A program made the translations under genes and the position numbers. This document shows, in pieces, positions 38,138 through 47,005 of a stretch of 64,000 nt of DNA (positions are counted from its first letter, which is position 1; the number at the start of each line of letters is the position of its first letter). Below the pieces are notes generated by a model, which made no database searches, was not told the DNA's origin, and was given only the letters and a program-made list of their open reading frames with translations. The stretch comes from an uncultured Roseateles sp. (GTDB lineage: Bacteria > Pseudomonadota > Gammaproteobacteria > Burkholderiales > Burkholderiaceae_C): contig NZ_CAMFJS010000006.1 of NCBI RefSeq assembly GCF_945956965.1, forward strand, positions 62,001 to 126,000. The letters run 5' to 3'.

Positions 38138-38342
38138 GGGTTAGGTGCGGGGCGAGTGTACGCGAGGGCGGTGAGCGCACGAAGTCGATCTGGGGTGGCG
38201 AAATTAGGGGGGTGTGGCACTGGAGGAAAATGGCGTGCATCAAAGGCAGCCGCATTCAGCTCAGCGCGGCTCGTGCCCCCGGCCCGCCGCGCTTGCCCGC
38301 AGCAAAAACCCATCTCAACCCTTCACGTCCCCCGCTTCCGCC

Positions 38343-38771
38343 ATGTCCTCCATCACGATTTATCACAATCCGGCCTGCGGCACCTCGCGCAATACCTTGG
38401 CCCTGATCCGTCATGCCGGCATCGAGCCTGAGGTGGTGGAGTATTTGAAGACACCCTTGACGGCGGCCCAGCTGGCCGAGTTGGTGGCGGCGCTGGGCAT
38501 TCCGGTGCGTGACTTGCTGCGCGAGAAGGGCACGCCCTTCACCGAACTGGGCTTGGCCGACGCCAAGTGGAGCGATGCCGAATTGCTGGGCTTCATCGAG
38601 CAGCACCCCATTTTGATGAACCGCCCTGTGGTGGTGACGCCCTTGGGCGCCAAGCTCTGCCGGCCCTCGGAAGCGGTGCTGGACTTGCTGCCCGTGGGCC
38701 CGCTGCCGCCCTTCACCAAGTCGGATGGTGAGCAGGTGATCGATTCAGGCCAGCGCCGGGCTCGCGCCTAA
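38343..38771 (+). CDS. arsC: Arsenate reductase (glutaredoxin type), ArsC family
   Basis: Thioredoxin-fold reductase, 142 residues, that reduces arsenate to arsenite with glutaredoxin. The active Cys lies in NPACGTSRNTL (about residue 12), as in E. coli ArsC, and the NRPVVVTPLGAKLCRPSE segment follows. No arsR, arsB or acr3 is nearby, so a stand-alone housekeeping or YffB-like role is possible. Its last 27 bases overlap the convergent amidohydrolase gene. Confidence 0.93.
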   Translation: MSSITIYHNPACGTSRNTLALIRHAGIEPEVVEYLKTPLTAAQLAELVAALGIPVRDLLREKGTPFTELGLADAKWSDAELLGFIEQHPILMNRPVVVTPLGAKLCRPSEAVLDLLPVGPLPPFTKSDGEQVIDSGQRRARA

Positions 38772-40517
38772 GCCAGGCTTGCGCCGTAAGAATCGCCCGA
38801 AGCGCGGCGCCTGGCCCAACTCGGGGTGAGGCTTGTCGTCCTCAAAGGCGATGTGGCCATTGATCACTGTCGCTTTGATGATGCCGTCGTTGCGGTTGAC
38901 CATGCGCTGCATGCCGCCCATCACGTCGAAGCTGGCTTCGGCATAGGCATCCAGCTTGGCGCGGCGCAAGGCCTCGGGGTCCAGCACCACCAAGTCGGCC
39001 TGCGCGCCGACGCGCAGGCGGCCGGCGTCGATCTCATACCAGTCTGCAATCTCGCCGCTCAAGCGCCACACGGCCTTCTCGGGCGATAGGGTGGGCCGTG
39101 GCAAGAGGCTTTGCTGCAACATGGCCAAGCCGAAGTTGTAGAACGCCATATTGCGCAGATGCGCGCCGGCGTCGGAGAAACCGACCAGGCTGCAAGGCTC
39201 GCGCAGATTGCTGGCCATGCGCTCGGGCCGGTGGTTAGCGATGACGGTGGACCAGCGCAGGGCGCGGCCGTGGTCGATGATCAGGTCCAAAAAGGTGTCG
39301 ACCTCATGCTGACCGCGCTCGGCCGCGATCTGCTGCACCGTCTTGCCCACCAGGCCGGGCTCGGGGCAGGCGATCACATGGGCGTCGCTGAAGTCACGGT
39401 GCCAGACCTTGCCGCCCCATTTGCGCCGGTACTCGGCCTTGAACTGGCTGCGGTAGGCGGGGTCGGCAAAGAGCTTGTTGCGGTCGAAGTCGTGCTTGAG
39501 GTGCAGGGCCGCTTCACCGGCCGGGAACTCCTCGAAGATGATGAAGTCTATGCCATCGGCATAGACCTGGAAGGGCTGGGGCAAGGCCTGCCAGCGGAAG
39601 TTGGCGCCCAGGCAGCGATTGAAGAAATTGGTGGCCCGGGCGACCAAGCGGTCCAGACCCGGCTTGGCCTTCACGTCCATCAAAGTGATCAAGGTGGTTT
39701 TGAGCGTTTTGCGAAGGCCCAGGCTGGCGGAGCTGAAGAGGTAGAAGACCGCGTTGACGGGGTTGTTCAAGTTGGGCGCGCTTTGCAGAATCGCACCGCG
39801 CCGCCGCAGCAGCTTGTGCAGGCGGCGGTACTCGCTCCAGCGCGCGTACACCGAGGGCAGTGCGCTGGAGCGGTAGCGCTCGCCGTCCACCTTGTCCCAG
39901 GGGTTGGTCATGCCCGACATGCCCAAGAGGCCTTGGCTGATGCCTTCGTCGAGATGGCGCTCCATGGCCTGCATTTCGGCCTCGCTGGGGCAGGCCTCGG
40001 GGTCCACCGCGCGGCCCAGACCCATCACGGCGGTGCGCAGATCGGAGTGGCCCATATAGCTGCAGATATTCGGCCCCAGGGGCAGGGACTCCAGTTTGGC
40101 GATATAGCCGGCGGCGTCCGTCCAGGTCTTGTCTTTTTGCAGCGTGGGCAACACGTATTCGCGCGGGATGGACTCGACCCGGGTGAAGATGTCCGAAGCG
40201 TCTTCGGCCTCGGTGTAAATCATGCTGATGGAGCAGCTGCCGATGAAGGCGGTGGTCACGCCGTGCCGCACCGACTCGGGCAGGCCGGGCGCCATCAGCA
40301 CCTCGGCGTCGTAGTGGGTGTGGATGTCGATAAAACCCGGCGTGACCCACAGCCCTTGCGCGGGCAACACGCGCGCCGCGCGCTCGGTGGGCAGGGGGGC
40401 GCGGCTGATCTCCACCACCTTGCCCTGCCGCAGGGCCACATCGGCCACAAAGGCCGGTGCACCGCTGCCGTCCATCACGGTGCCACCTTGAATGAGCAGG
40501 TCGTAGCTGAAGTCCAT
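38745..40517 (-). CDS. D-aminoacylase-type amidohydrolase
   Basis: A 590-residue metal-dependent amidohydrolase of the N-acyl-D-amino-acid deacylase group. The metal-binding signature GFIDIHTHYDAE lies near residue 60; later come FSDAGAHLRNM and the C-terminal ADLVVLDPE. It would release an acyl group from an N-acyl-D-amino acid, but related proteins act on other amides, so the substrate is open. It is 80-100 residues longer than typical D-aminoacylases, mainly in the middle. Its end overlaps arsC by 27 bp on the other strand, and its start diverges from the AraC gene. Confidence 0.88.
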   Translation of the reverse strand: MDFSYDLLIQGGTVMDGSGAPAFVADVALRQGKVVEISRAPLPTERAARVLPAQGLWVTPGFIDIHTHYDAEVLMAPGLPESVRHGVTTAFIGSCSISMIYTEAEDASDIFTRVESIPREYVLPTLQKDKTWTDAAGYIAKLESLPLGPNICSYMGHSDLRTAVMGLGRAVDPEACPSEAEMQAMERHLDEGISQGLLGMSGMTNPWDKVDGERYRSSALPSVYARWSEYRRLHKLLRRRGAILQSAPNLNNPVNAVFYLFSSASLGLRKTLKTTLITLMDVKAKPGLDRLVARATNFFNRCLGANFRWQALPQPFQVYADGIDFIIFEEFPAGEAALHLKHDFDRNKLFADPAYRSQFKAEYRRKWGGKVWHRDFSDAHVIACPEPGLVGKTVQQIAAERGQHEVDTFLDLIIDHGRALRWSTVIANHRPERMASNLREPCSLVGFSDAGAHLRNMAFYNFGLAMLQQSLLPRPTLSPEKAVWRLSGEIADWYEIDAGRLRVGAQADLVVLDPEALRRAKLDAYAEASFDVMGGMQRMVNRNDGIIKATVINGHIAFEDDKPHPELGQAPRFGRFLRRKPGLGASPALA

Positions 40518-40645
40518 GGCCGCTGTCTCGCTTTGCTTTTTGAGTGTGGGCGCATTGTTCCCCGGGCGGGTCCGGGCCGATTGACTTGCGACCTCAAACT
40601 TTTAACATTTCGCATCACCCGTGGAAGCCCTAGTCTCCAGCCCTT

Positions 40646-41698
40646 ATGACCGCACTTGTCCGCGCCGCCAGCCTGAGCTCTTATGAAAATCTGGCCGCCA
40701 GTCTGGGGCTGGACGTGGCGCGCGAGCTGCGGCGGGTTGGCCTCTCACGCCGCAGTCTGGCCCAGCCCGAGGCCTTGATCCCTTATCTCTCCCTGATTCA
40801 TCTGCTGGAGCATTCGGCGGTGGCCGCCGCCTGCCCGGACTTTGGCCAGCGTCTGGCCCGGCTGCAAAACCTGGACGTCTTGGGGCCGCTGGCGGTTTTG
40901 CTGCGCCATGCCGCGACCTTGGGCGAGGCGGTGAGCCTGGCTTCCAGCTATATCTTTGTCCACAGCCCGGCCGTGCGCTTTGTGCTGCGGGACGTGGCCG
41001 GCCGGCCCACTCAGGTGGATCTGTGCTTTGCGATTGAAATGCCCGCGCTGCCGCCCCATGCGCAGACGCTGGAGTTGTCGCTGGGGGTGATGCTGCAAGG
41101 CCTGCGCATGCTGCGCCCGGGTGAGGCCCAGCCCTTGCTGGCCCTGTTCCCCCATGCCCGGCAAGGGCCGCTGGCCAGCTATGCCGAGAGCTATGGCTGC
41201 GATTGCCGTTTTGACGCCGACCGCTGCGCCCTGCGCTTGTGGCGGCGCGATCTGGAGCGCCCCATCCTGAGCCACGACCCCCATGTGCGCGCCATGGCAG
41301 AGACCTATCTGGCCCAGCAGTTCCCGGCGCCCGAGCAAGCGGTGGCCGATCGGGTGCGGGCGCTGTTGCGGCATCTGCTGGACGCTGGGCAGGCCAGCCA
41401 GCGGCATGTGGCCGAGGCCATGTCCATCCACCCCAGCACCTTGCAGCGCCGCTTGGCGGCCGAGGGCTGGCATTTCGAGCAGATCCTGGACGAGCTGCGG
41501 CGCGACAAGCTGCTGGACCTGCTGCGCCCTGCCACCCGCCTGAGCCTGACCCAGATCGCCCTGATGCTGGGCTACTCCGAGCAGGCCGCCTTGACGCGCA
41601 GCTGCAAGCGCTGGTATGGCTGCACGCCCAGCGCCTTGCGCAAGGACGAGGCCTACTTGGTCAAGAACGCCAGCATGCGGTCGGCAAACTTGCCATAG
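40646..41698 (+). CDS. AraC-family regulator (OruR/ArgR-like architecture)
   Basis: A 350-residue activator-type protein. The N-terminal 200 residues match the arabinose-binding-like domain shared by OruR- and AraC-type regulators. The C-terminal 100 carry two helix-turn-helices (VAEAMSIHPSTLQRRLAAEG and QIALMLGYSEQAALTRSCKR). Its 3' end overlaps the convergent aldehyde dehydrogenase gene by 46 bp, which ties the two loci together. Candidate targets are that dehydrogenase or the divergent amidohydrolase. Confidence 0.92.
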   Translation: MTALVRAASLSSYENLAASLGLDVARELRRVGLSRRSLAQPEALIPYLSLIHLLEHSAVAAACPDFGQRLARLQNLDVLGPLAVLLRHAATLGEAVSLASSYIFVHSPAVRFVLRDVAGRPTQVDLCFAIEMPALPPHAQTLELSLGVMLQGLRMLRPGEAQPLLALFPHARQGPLASYAESYGCDCRFDADRCALRLWRRDLERPILSHDPHVRAMAETYLAQQFPAPEQAVADRVRALLRHLLDAGQASQRHVAEAMSIHPSTLQRRLAAEGWHFEQILDELRRDKLLDLLRPATRLSLTQIALMLGYSEQAALTRSCKRWYGCTPSALRKDEAYLVKNASMRSANLP

Positions 41699-43095
41699 GG
41701 CGGCATCATGAATTTCAAGCTGGAGAAGCGCGCCTGGTAGAACACCGGGCGCAGCTTGGAGAAGGTGTCGAAGCCTTCGCGGCCGTGGTAATGGCCCATG
41801 CCCGAATCGCCCACGCCGCCGAAGGGCAGGTCGTGCTGGCCGACGTGGAAGAGCGCGTCATTGACCGACACGCCGCCCGACATCACCCGGTCCAGCAAGG
41901 TCTGCACCTGGCGGGCGTCGTAGCTGAAGGGGTAGAGCGCCAGCGGGCGCGGGCCGCTGTTGATGGCGGTGATCACTTGCTCCAGCGTCGCGTAGCTGTG
42001 GATGGGCAAGATGGGGCCGAAGATCTCGCGCTGGTTCAGCGCGCAATCAGCCGGCGCATTCAGCACGATGTGCGGCGCGATCTTGCGGCTGGTTTCGTCA
42101 AAAGCGGGGCCTGGGATCAGCTGGATCAGCTCTGCGCCCGCGGCGCGCGCTTCCTCCATGGCGGCCAGCAGGCGGCGGAAGGCACGCTCGTCGATGATGG
42201 CGGTGTAGTCCGGCGAGTCCAGGCTGGGGTAGCGCTTGCTGACGATCTCGCGCGCGGCCTGCACAAACTCGGCCACCCGTGGCTGGCTCATCCACAGATG
42301 GTCCACCGTGGTGCAGATCTGGCCGGCGTTGAGGCATTTGACGAACATGATGCGTTCGGTCGCCAGGCGCAGCGGAAAGTCGTCCAGCAGCACGGCCGGG
42401 GCCTTGCCGCCTAACTCCAAGGTCACCGGGCAGAGGTTTTTGGCGGCGGCGGCCATCACGGCGCGGCCAGTCTGGCCCGAGCCGGTGAACAGCAGGTGGT
42501 CGAAGTGCAGCTGGGAGAACTCAACGCCGACGCCACCGGTCTCGTCAAACACCTGCAACTTCTCGGGCGGGAAGTAGGCCGGCAAGCGTTCGATCAGCAA
42601 GGCGGCCAGGTGGCGTGAGTTCTCACTCATCTTCACCATGGCGCGGTTGCCGGCGGCGAAGATGAAGCTCAGCGGCACCAGGCTCAGGTTGATGGGGAAG
42701 TTCCAGGGCACGATCACGCCCACCACGCCCAGGGGCTGCGGAATCACGCGGTTGCGCGCGCCGAGGAAGTTGCGGATGTCGACGCTGCGGCGCTGCGGCT
42801 TCATCCAGCTTTTGAGGTGCTTGAGGATTTGATCGATGCCGTCGATGGCCGGGAAGATTTCGGCCAGCAGGGTCTCGTGCTTAGAGCGGTGGCCGTAGTC
42901 GGCGCTGACCGCCTCGCACAGAGCGTCTTTGTTTTCACGGATGAAGCGCTGCAGGGTTTTCAGGTCGCTGCGGCGTTGCGCCAGCGTCGGCACCGGGTCG
43001 GCGTGATAAGCCTGGCGCTGCTTGGCCAGGCAGGCTTGCAACTGGGCCTGGACCACGTCGGCGGGAATTGCAAAGTTCTGGAGATTGGGGCTCAT
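41653..43095 (-). CDS. Coniferyl-aldehyde-dehydrogenase-like ALDH
   Basis: NAD(P)-dependent aldehyde dehydrogenase, 480 residues. Catalytic Cys261 lies in NAGQICTTVDH and the general-base Glu227 in VTLELGGKAP; the cofactor segment is VIVPWNFPINLS. Overall features (short N-terminus, C-terminal FMMPPYGK..DRML) match the coniferyl aldehyde dehydrogenase (CalB) group, which also includes long-chain aldehyde enzymes. The start MSPNLQNFAIP (43093-43095) is chosen since upstream codons look non-coding. It overlaps the AraC gene end. Confidence 0.93.
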   Translation of the reverse strand: MSPNLQNFAIPADVVQAQLQACLAKQRQAYHADPVPTLAQRRSDLKTLQRFIRENKDALCEAVSADYGHRSKHETLLAEIFPAIDGIDQILKHLKSWMKPQRRSVDIRNFLGARNRVIPQPLGVVGVIVPWNFPINLSLVPLSFIFAAGNRAMVKMSENSRHLAALLIERLPAYFPPEKLQVFDETGGVGVEFSQLHFDHLLFTGSGQTGRAVMAAAAKNLCPVTLELGGKAPAVLLDDFPLRLATERIMFVKCLNAGQICTTVDHLWMSQPRVAEFVQAAREIVSKRYPSLDSPDYTAIIDERAFRRLLAAMEEARAAGAELIQLIPGPAFDETSRKIAPHIVLNAPADCALNQREIFGPILPIHSYATLEQVITAINSGPRPLALYPFSYDARQVQTLLDRVMSGGVSVNDALFHVGQHDLPFGGVGDSGMGHYHGREGFDTFSKLRPVFYQARFSSLKFMMPPYGKFADRMLAFLTK

Positions 43096-43395
43096 GGCGT
43101 GTTCCTGGCTGGCGCGCACGCAGTGGCGGGCGCTCTTCATCTCAAGGATGACGGATGGCGACACAGATTGCACGGGCTTTGCCGGACAAATTATTGTCAT
43201 TTGGCGACAGGCCGGGAAAGTCCCAGGGTGTGCGCATGCCGATCGCCGGCTCCCGGCGAGCGGGGTGAACGGGCTGCGCAAAGCTGGCTGCCAAGGGTTT
43301 GACACGGCACTGAATGCTCAAGGCTTGGCGTCTAGATGACAGGTGATGTCGGCCCGGGCCGCGCAGAATGGGCGCACAACACCGGAGACCAAGCC
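43096..43395. other. Divergent intergenic region with a GACAA/TTGTC repeat
   Basis: Three hundred bases separate the dehydrogenase from the HD-domain gene. At 43185-43198 an inverted repeat GACAA-ATTA-TTGTC lies in an A/T-rich patch, with a further TTGGCGACA copy just to the right (43201-43209). These could be sites for the nearby AraC-type regulator. No gene is apparent. Confidence 0.4.
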
Positions 43396-43986
43396 ATGAA
43401 CCAGCGTGCCAGTTTCACCCGCATGGAAGACAGCGTGGCCGCCGATTGGCGCCTGATTGCTGCCGAGTTCATGCAGTTCGCCGGCCAGCTGCCGGATCGT
43501 CTGATGGCCCACCTCAAGCTGCTGGAGAACGACTACGGCGGCTTTCCCATCGACCGCTACACCCACTGCCTGCAAACCGCCACCCGCGCCTTGCGTGATG
43601 GTCGTGATGAGGAATATGTGGTGTGCGCCCTGCTGCACGATATCGGCGACACCTTGGGCAGCTTCAACCATGCCGATATTGCTGCGGCCATCCTCAAGCC
43701 CTTTGTCAGCGAAGAGAACCACTGGATGGTGGCCCACCACGCGATCTTTCAGGGCCACTACTTTTTCCATCATCTGGGCATGGACCGCGATATGCGCGAG
43801 CAGTTCAAAGACCACCCGGCTTACGCGCGCACAGCTGAGTTTTGCGAGCTGTACGACAACCCCTCTTTCGACCCCGCGGCAGAGACTTTGCCGATCAGCG
43901 CCTTCGAGCCCATGCTGCGCCGCGTGCTGGCCCAGCCCAAGCAGTCGCTTTACAAGGCGGCGCTGACGCAGCGGCAATCGGCCTGA
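43396..43986 (+). CDS. HD-domain protein (COG4341, PhnZ/MIOX-like)
   Basis: A 196-residue soluble HD-superfamily protein. Metal-site residues are visible: His57 in YTHCLQTA, HD at 81-82 in LLHDIGD, His92 in FNHAD and a HH pair in VAHHAIFQGH. This all-helical architecture is shared by phosphohydrolases and by the mixed-valent di-iron oxygenases PhnZ and MIOX; sequence alone does not decide. It lies 57 bp before a class II aldolase in the same direction, suggesting a short catabolic pathway. CGGAGA precedes the ATG. Confidence 0.85.
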   Translation: MNQRASFTRMEDSVAADWRLIAAEFMQFAGQLPDRLMAHLKLLENDYGGFPIDRYTHCLQTATRALRDGRDEEYVVCALLHDIGDTLGSFNHADIAAAILKPFVSEENHWMVAHHAIFQGHYFFHHLGMDRDMREQFKDHPAYARTAEFCELYDNPSFDPAAETLPISAFEPMLRRVLAQPKQSLYKAALTQRQSA

Positions 43987-44042
43987 GGCGTTCACCGAAC
44001 TTTGTACCGCGCATATCAACAAGACAAGAAAGGCCCGCCACC

Positions 44043-44816
44043 ATGAACATCAATGAATCCCTCAACATCCCCTCGCTGCAAGGCAAGGTCAGCCCGGCTG
44101 AATGGCAGTTGCGCTGCGACCTGGCCGCCGCCTACCGCCTGGTGGCCTTGTATGGCTGGAGCGATTTGGTGTTCACCCACATCAGCGCCCGCATCCCCGG
44201 GCCAGAACATCATTTCCTGATCAATCCCTACGGCCTGATGTTCGATGAGATCACCGCCTCCAGCCTGATCAAGGTGGATCAGGCTTGCAACAAGCTCAGC
44301 GCGTCGCCCTTCCCGGTCAACCCGGCCGGCTTCACCATCCACAGCTGCGTGCATCAGGCGCGTGAGGATGCCGGCTGCGTTTTGCACACCCACAGCCGCG
44401 CGGGCGTGGCGGTCTCGGCGCAGAAGTGTGGCGTGTTGCCGATCAGCCAGCAGTCCACCTTTGTGCTGGGCGCGCTGGCTTATCACGACTATGAAGGCGT
44501 GGCCCTGCGCGAGGACGAACAGCCGCGCTTGCAAGCGGACCTGGGCGACAAGCGCTTTCTGATGCTGCGCAATCACGGCCTGCTGACCGTGGGCAAGAGC
44601 ATCCCGGATGCGTTCTTGAATATGTATATCTTCGAGTCCACCTGCCGCATACAGCTCGACGCGCAGGCCGGCGGTGAGCTGCATCAGGTGAACCCGCAAA
44701 TCCTGCAAGGCATGGCGACGGTGATGAAAACGGTGACCGTGGGCATGGGCTCCGACCTGGCCTGGCCGGCGCTGCTGCGCAAGCTGGAGCGCCTGGACCC
44801 CAGCTATCGCAGCTGA
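44043..44816 (+). CDS. Class II aldolase/adducin-family protein
   Basis: A 257-residue metal-dependent enzyme of the class II aldolase/adducin family. The Zn ligands are visible as HTHSRAG in the centre and RNHGLLTVG near residue 180. Members cleave or decarboxylate phosphosugars and sugar acids; the substrate is not defined here. The preceding HD protein is probably in the same operon. Longer in-frame reading back to about 43842 overlaps that gene and is not real. Confidence 0.88.
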   Translation: MNINESLNIPSLQGKVSPAEWQLRCDLAAAYRLVALYGWSDLVFTHISARIPGPEHHFLINPYGLMFDEITASSLIKVDQACNKLSASPFPVNPAGFTIHSCVHQAREDAGCVLHTHSRAGVAVSAQKCGVLPISQQSTFVLGALAYHDYEGVALREDEQPRLQADLGDKRFLMLRNHGLLTVGKSIPDAFLNMYIFESTCRIQLDAQAGGELHQVNPQILQGMATVMKTVTVGMGSDLAWPALLRKLERLDPSYRS

Positions 44817-44832
44817 GCCGCTACGGGCCGGT

Positions 44833-44878
44833 GGGCCGACTGAGCCGCGTTTTCCTCGGGAAAACCCCAGTTCGGCCC
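44833..44878. other. Extended two-part hairpin after the aldolase gene
   Basis: Outer arms GGGCCGA-CTG and CAG-(T)-TCGGCCC pair with one bulge, and inside them GTTTTCC/GGAAAAC (44849-44855, 44859-44865) pairs exactly around a TCG loop. It starts 17 bp after the aldolase stop and 188 bp before the peptide transporter. There is no T-tract, so it may be a Rho-assisted end, an RNA-stability hairpin or part of the transporter leader. Confidence 0.55.
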
Positions 44879-45065
44879 GGCCGGAATCGCGGCAGTGCAG
44901 CGGTGACAATGCGCCCTCGCTGCGTGGCCACAAGCCAGGCTGTTGCGTGCTCAACATCAGGGAATTCGGCTTTGCCGCGATGAGTGAACGCTGCGCCATC
45001 ACGCACACCGCAGGCTCGAGCACACCCAGGCCCGGCCACCTTTCAGACCAAGCACGGAGAATCGC

Positions 45066-46607
45066 TTGAGCACCAACATCCCAGTTAAGACCACGGGTGG
45101 GCAGACCATCCTGGGCCATCCGAACAGCCTGTTTGTCCTGTTCTTCACAGAAATGTGGGAACGCTTTTCCTACTACGGCATGCGCGCCCTGCTGGTGCTC
45201 TTCCTGATCTCGGAAACCGCCAAGGGCGGCTGGGGCTGGAGCCGCGCCGACGCCACCTCGCTTTACGCCTGGTACACCATGCTGGTGTACTTCACCCCCA
45301 TCCTGGGTGGCTATGTGGCCGATCGCTATCTGGGTACGCGTCGCGCCGTTTTGCTGGGCGGCTTCATCATCGCCGCAGGTCACATCTCGCTGTTCCTGGA
45401 GACGATTCCTTCCTTCTACCTGGGCCTGGGCCTTGTGATTGCCGGTACAGGCCTGTTCAAGCCGAACATCTCGGCCATCGTGGGCCAGCTTTACGGCAAG
45501 GACAACGAAGGCAGCCGTGACGGCGGCTACACCTTGTTTTATATGGGCGTGAACGCCGGTGCCTTCTTCGGCATCTCGCTGTGCGGCTATATCGGTGAAA
45601 AAGTGTCCTGGAACCTGGGCTTCGGTCTGGCCGGTGTCTTCATGATTCTGGGCGCCTTGCAGTTCTTCTTCAGCCAGAAGGTGTTCGGCGACATCGGTAC
45701 CGCGCCGAGCAAGGAAAAAGCCGCCGCCGCTCAGGCCGCTGACGACACGCCCGCCCATGTGGTGGCCGATCGCCTGAAGGCCGTTTTTGTGTTCGCCTTC
45801 TTCACCATCTTCTTCTGGTTCGCTTTCGAGCAGGCCGGCGGCTCCATGACCATCTTCGCGGCCGACTACACCGACCGCACCCTGGTCGGCACCAGTGGCC
45901 TGGTCTTCAAGATCGTCAACACCCTGATGACGGTGATTCCGGCGGGCGTTCTGACCTGGCTGCTGTTCCAACTGCACCGCGCCACGGGCAAGAGCCAGTG
46001 GTTGGGCAATCTGCTGCTGGTTGCGGCCTTCGCCCTGATCTGGGGCTTGGTGATCTGGATGCTGGGCCGCGAGTTCGCCATGGACCAAAGCGAAGTGCCA
46101 GCCACCTGGTTCGGCGTGCTGAACTCCTTCTTCATCGTGATCCTGGCGCCAGCCTTTTCCAAGTTGTGGGAAAAGCACTGGAACCCCAGTGGCCCGGTCA
46201 AGTTCGGCGTCGGCCTGGTGCTGCTGGGCCTGGGCTTTGCCGCCCTGGCGTTTGGTGCGGCCGGCATTCCTTCGGGCGCCAAGACTGCCCAGGTCAGCAT
46301 GCTCTTCTTGTGCCTGGCCTATCTGCTGCACACCATGGGTGAGTTGTGCGTGTCGCCGGTGGGTCTGTCCTACATCTCCAAGCTGGCGCCCGCGCGCTTG
46401 CTGGGCCTGATGTTCGGCGTCTGGTTCCTGAACTCGGCCATTGCCAACTTCATCGCCGGCAAGACGGGTGCCTACATCGACTACATCTCGGCCACGTATT
46501 CGATGTCCACCTTCTTCCTGATCTTCACCCTGATCCCCATCGGCGCCGGTGTGGTCTTGATGCTGTTGACGCCCTGGATGAAGAAGAAGATGCACGGCGT
46601 GCATTGA
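45066..46607 (+). CDS. Proton-coupled oligopeptide transporter (POT/PTR family)
   Basis: A 513-residue inner-membrane symporter for di- and tripeptides, with about fourteen helices. The family signature ExxERFxYYG is present as EMWERFSYYG (residues 29-38), and FYMGVNAGAFFG matches the second PTR motif. The start is TTG 45066-45068: GGAGA lies six bases before it, and the next in-frame ATG would remove the signature. Regulation is not evident, though a strong hairpin lies upstream. Confidence 0.95.
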   Translation: MSTNIPVKTTGGQTILGHPNSLFVLFFTEMWERFSYYGMRALLVLFLISETAKGGWGWSRADATSLYAWYTMLVYFTPILGGYVADRYLGTRRAVLLGGFIIAAGHISLFLETIPSFYLGLGLVIAGTGLFKPNISAIVGQLYGKDNEGSRDGGYTLFYMGVNAGAFFGISLCGYIGEKVSWNLGFGLAGVFMILGALQFFFSQKVFGDIGTAPSKEKAAAAQAADDTPAHVVADRLKAVFVFAFFTIFFWFAFEQAGGSMTIFAADYTDRTLVGTSGLVFKIVNTLMTVIPAGVLTWLLFQLHRATGKSQWLGNLLLVAAFALIWGLVIWMLGREFAMDQSEVPATWFGVLNSFFIVILAPAFSKLWEKHWNPSGPVKFGVGLVLLGLGFAALAFGAAGIPSGAKTAQVSMLFLCLAYLLHTMGELCVSPVGLSYISKLAPARLLGLMFGVWFLNSAIANFIAGKTGAYIDYISATYSMSTFFLIFTLIPIGAGVVLMLLTPWMKKKMHGVH

Positions 46608-46666
46608 TGGCGGCAGTCGCTTGACCCGGCCCAAAACGCGGCCGCGTAAGCTGGCCCGCGCCTTGC

Positions 46667-46695
46667 AAAAGGCCCCGCGATGCGGGGCCTTTTTT
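46667..46695 (+). terminator. Rho-independent terminator after the peptide transporter
   Basis: Perfect 12-bp stem AAAAGGCCCCGC/GCGGGGCCTTTT with a GAT loop and T-tract, 60 bp past the stop. Confidence 0.96.
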
Positions 46696-46696
46696 A

Positions 46697-47005
46697 TGGC
46701 CTGAGTCAGGTCGATCAATGGCGCGCGCCCCATGCGTACGAGTCGTTCTGAGATCAAGCGAGCATTCAACTCAAGACTGGCATAACGGGGAAAAAGAGCG
46801 GATGAACGGTGCGCCCGCCCGATGGCATTTGTCGCCATTTACCCGCCTCTTGCCGCGTGCTTGCACTGAAATGATGGCAAAAGTTTCCGCATGGCCAGTG
46901 AATTGCTCACAAAGTACCGCTTGAAGATTTACGGCTTCGCGTGCGAATAGCGCCCTAATCTGTGGCGGCGTTGTGCGAGTCCAAACGCGCACTGAGGAGA
47001 TCGGT
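46697..47005. other. Intergenic region before the LuxR-type gene
   Basis: These 309 bp hold no convincing gene; short open stretches on both strands lack ribosome sites and typical codon use. Composition is less GC-rich than the neighbours around 46790-46930. It must contain the promoter for the LuxR-type gene. Confidence 0.45.

Noticed and set aside
44016-46838. A 940-codon open frame on the minus strand opposite the aldolase and peptide-transporter genes
   Set aside because: It is His/Gln/Gly-rich antisense sequence produced by high-GC codon bias; the plus-strand genes have clear family motifs and a ribosome site.
46718-46924. Possible 68-residue small protein before the LuxR-type gene
   Set aside because: Codon use and residue mix are atypical, with no ribosome site or conserved-looking segment.
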